A stretch of DNA of 64,000 nucleotides from Aradus depressus (Eukaryota; Arthropoda; Insecta; Hemiptera; Aradidae): NCBI GenBank assembly GCA_963662175.1, contig OY759226.1, forward strand, positions 22,794,946-22,858,945, written 5' to 3'. The notes beneath the pieces are model-generated. The model was given only the letters and a program-made list of their open reading frames with translations. It did no database searches and had not been told where the DNA came from. Made by a program: the position numbers and the translations under genes. Within the stretch, counting starts at the first letter, position 1. Each line of letters opens with the position of its first letter. Below are positions 24,501 to 27,500 of this stretch, piece after piece.

Positions 24501-27500
24501 GCTTGATTGGTCGTCGGACTCCGCCCATTTTATTTCCAGCCAATCGCATATTACCAATTAACATCTGCCTCTAGTTGTGTGAAAACCTGGAGTAAGAAAA
24601 AAAACCTTTACTGCTTATTCCTTATACACCGGATGTAGACAATTATCTTGGCTTCCTTTCCATTGTGTCTCTATTATTCTTTATTTTCGCTCCCAGCGAT
24701 CGCGATTCTCTCGCAGGCATCATTGGTTCCGAGCATTCTCTTCCAAATGCAATTCTCGTTTATTCAACACCACACAACCCATACTTTGCTCCTAGCGATC
24801 GCGATCCTCTCATAGACATCGCCAGTTCTGAGCATTATCTATAGGGTAGACATGCTACAATATATATATATTATATAACATAAAATCACCGGATAAGTGA
24901 AACTTAGGGAACCCACTCACTTTAGTTACACTTGACTGTAATATTTGTCTGTTTTCAGGCTGTGAAGCTGAATAGAAGAAAGCGTAGCTATAGAAATTAC
25001 ACCTCGAGAGATTCTCTAAATGAAACTCTGGCAAGATGGTGGCGTCAGATGAGATATCTACAGCGACAACAGGTAATATGTAATATAAATACAGGAACTA
25101 ATGCAGTGTTGCCTGTGAATACATAGATGAATAATATATCTTTTTCAATTTATTTTCACTGTTAAATGAATCATTAAAGTTTATCAGTAGATAATTTCAT
25201 GCATTCATTGTTGAACTATAATGTATCTATTTTCTAATACAGTAGAGTCCCGCTAATCCGGACCAGATGGGACCGGAGCCCGTCCGGATCACCGAAAGTC
25301 CGGATTAAACGGAATTTGCTGTAAAATGAACATGATAAATATTTTAGCGATTTTTTTCTCATAAATACACCTTTTCCTTCAGCTTAATTTCAATTTCAAT
25401 ACTACATAACGTATATGTATGTAGATCTAAGTTTTCGACCTATGAACTGAGATAGGGTTAACAAAACAAAACATCTTTGTTGTACGTTTTGTGTACAAAA
25501 CTCAAAATTTATTTATTGTACAGTACTACTGTTCAAAACAAACCACGGTACATTAATGTAAAAATTAAGAATTTTGAACAGGACTATAAAATAAAACAAT
25601 GTACAGTACGTAATGAAAGCAAGAATAATACTTTTAGACTCACTGAAAAAAGTAATTTCCTGGAAAATAGGGTGCGCGCGCCGTTTTCTTTGTCGGAACT
25701 TTTTCATCGTAGCCAACTAAGTCAAGTCAAACCCTCTCTTTGAATTATTTTCGTACTTACCGCTCGCTAAGTTGAATTTTATTAGTTTTTTTTTTAAATT
25801 CCGTTCGGATTAACCGGATGTCCGGATAATCGGTGTCCGGATTAGCGGGACTCTACTGTATGTCACTTACCATTGCTGATCGATTTATTGCATGGAAATC
25901 TTTTTATTTTCATTCGAATAATCTATTTCGTGTGTACTTTTTGTATTCAAAATACGTTTTCTTGGTGTTTTTAAGTTTTTTATATGTTGTTATTTATCTA
26001 AAATATTATTTTCGATCAAGTTATCATTTGTAGAACGTATTGTTATTGCCTATTCATGCCCGGGCTTTAACTATGTGGCCTACTACCAGAGTGCTCTAGT
26101 CACTGGTGGATGTGAGTCCGACTCGACTCTAGGAGTCCTAAATATTAATTACTTAGGTTTAGTTACCTAGGCTAGAGGCCTTTAACGTGTCCCTGACATT
26201 GTACAGGCTTGGGCTATCTACAAGGTCATATCGCCTACTACCAGAGTGCTCTAGTCACTCTGGTGGATATGAGACCGACTCGACTCTAGTAGTCCTAAAT
26301 ATTAATTACTCAGGTTTAGTTACCTAAGCTAGAGGCCTTTAACGTGTCCCTGTCATTGTACAGGCTTGGGCTATCTACAAGGTCATTTCGCCTACTACCA
26401 GAGTGCTCTAGTCACTCTGGTGGATGTGAGTCCGACTCGACTCTAGGAGTCCTAAATATTAATTACTTAGGTTTAGTTACCTAGGCTAGAGGCCTTTAAC
26501 GTGTCCCTGACATTGTACAAGCTCGGGCTACCTACAAGGTCATATCGCCTACTACCAGAGTGCTCTAGTCACTCTGGTGGATGTGAGACCGACTCGACTC
26601 TAGGAGTCCTAAATATTAATTACTCAGGTTTAGTTACCTAAGCTAGAGGCCTTTAACGTGTCCCTGACATTGTACAAGCTCGGGCTACCTACAAGGTCAT
26701 ATCGCCTACTACCAGAGTGCTCTAGTCACTCTGGTGGATGTGAGACCGACTCGACTCTAGGAGTCCTAAATATTAATTACTTAGGTTTAGTTACCTAGGC
26801 TAGAGGCCTTTAACGTGTCCCTGACATTGTACAGGCTCGGGCTATGTACAAGGTCATATCGCCTACTACCAGAGCACTCTTTCGTCACTCTAGTGACATC
26901 CCTTGACGTCTTTGAGGTAACCTTAGTCGTGATAATGTGAACGTGCCTCATATTCTTCAAAACACCTTAACGTAACATAAAACTAGAAAATAGAGAATGG
27001 TTACCAGGTGAATACTAAAACAAGACATGGTTTTTTTTTTCAAAAGACAATAATAGTATATATTTGATTTAGACATGTCTTGAAACTGTACAAATAATAA
27101 TTATTATGGATACTCCGTTTGGAATAATAATCAATATGATACCTAACATTTTCAAAGAGTTATTGTGAAACACTTAATAAAAATATAACGAAAAAAGAAA
27201 CGTTTTTTAAAAAAATATTGTCTATTTCACAAGATATATAAAATATATGGGAGTACTTCCGGTATTGCTACCATCTTATATACATATACCTACCTAACAT
27301 ATTCTCTCCCCAAATCCCAACTTTCTGTTTATCTGATTTGACTGAAAATTAATAGATGTCATACTTAGGGGTTCTGGATACACATATATAATCTCGTGTC
27401 GATACACTCATTATATCGAAAGCTACCATGTTCACAGACGTACAGGACTGCAATTTGTATTTCAATTTTGAAATCAAAGTGTTGGAATACGTGAAATGCC

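Larger units (their letters stand above)
19496..24859 (-). mobile_element. Non-autonomous Ty3/Gypsy-type LTR retrotransposon
   Basis: 5364-bp element on the minus strand, flanked by ATAT (19492-19495 and 24860-24863). Two LTRs of 1104 bp (19496-20599 and 23756-24859) are identical line by line as far as I compared them, so insertion is recent. The 5' LTR is the right-hand one. It is followed at once by a primer-binding site, and a purine-rich tract lies before the left LTR. LTR ends on the coding strand are TGTAGC and TTATAAT. The only long ORF is a gag start fused to an integrase tail (22441-23313). Protease, reverse transcriptase, RNase H and most of integrase are gone, so movement would need another copy. 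Confidence 0.88.
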
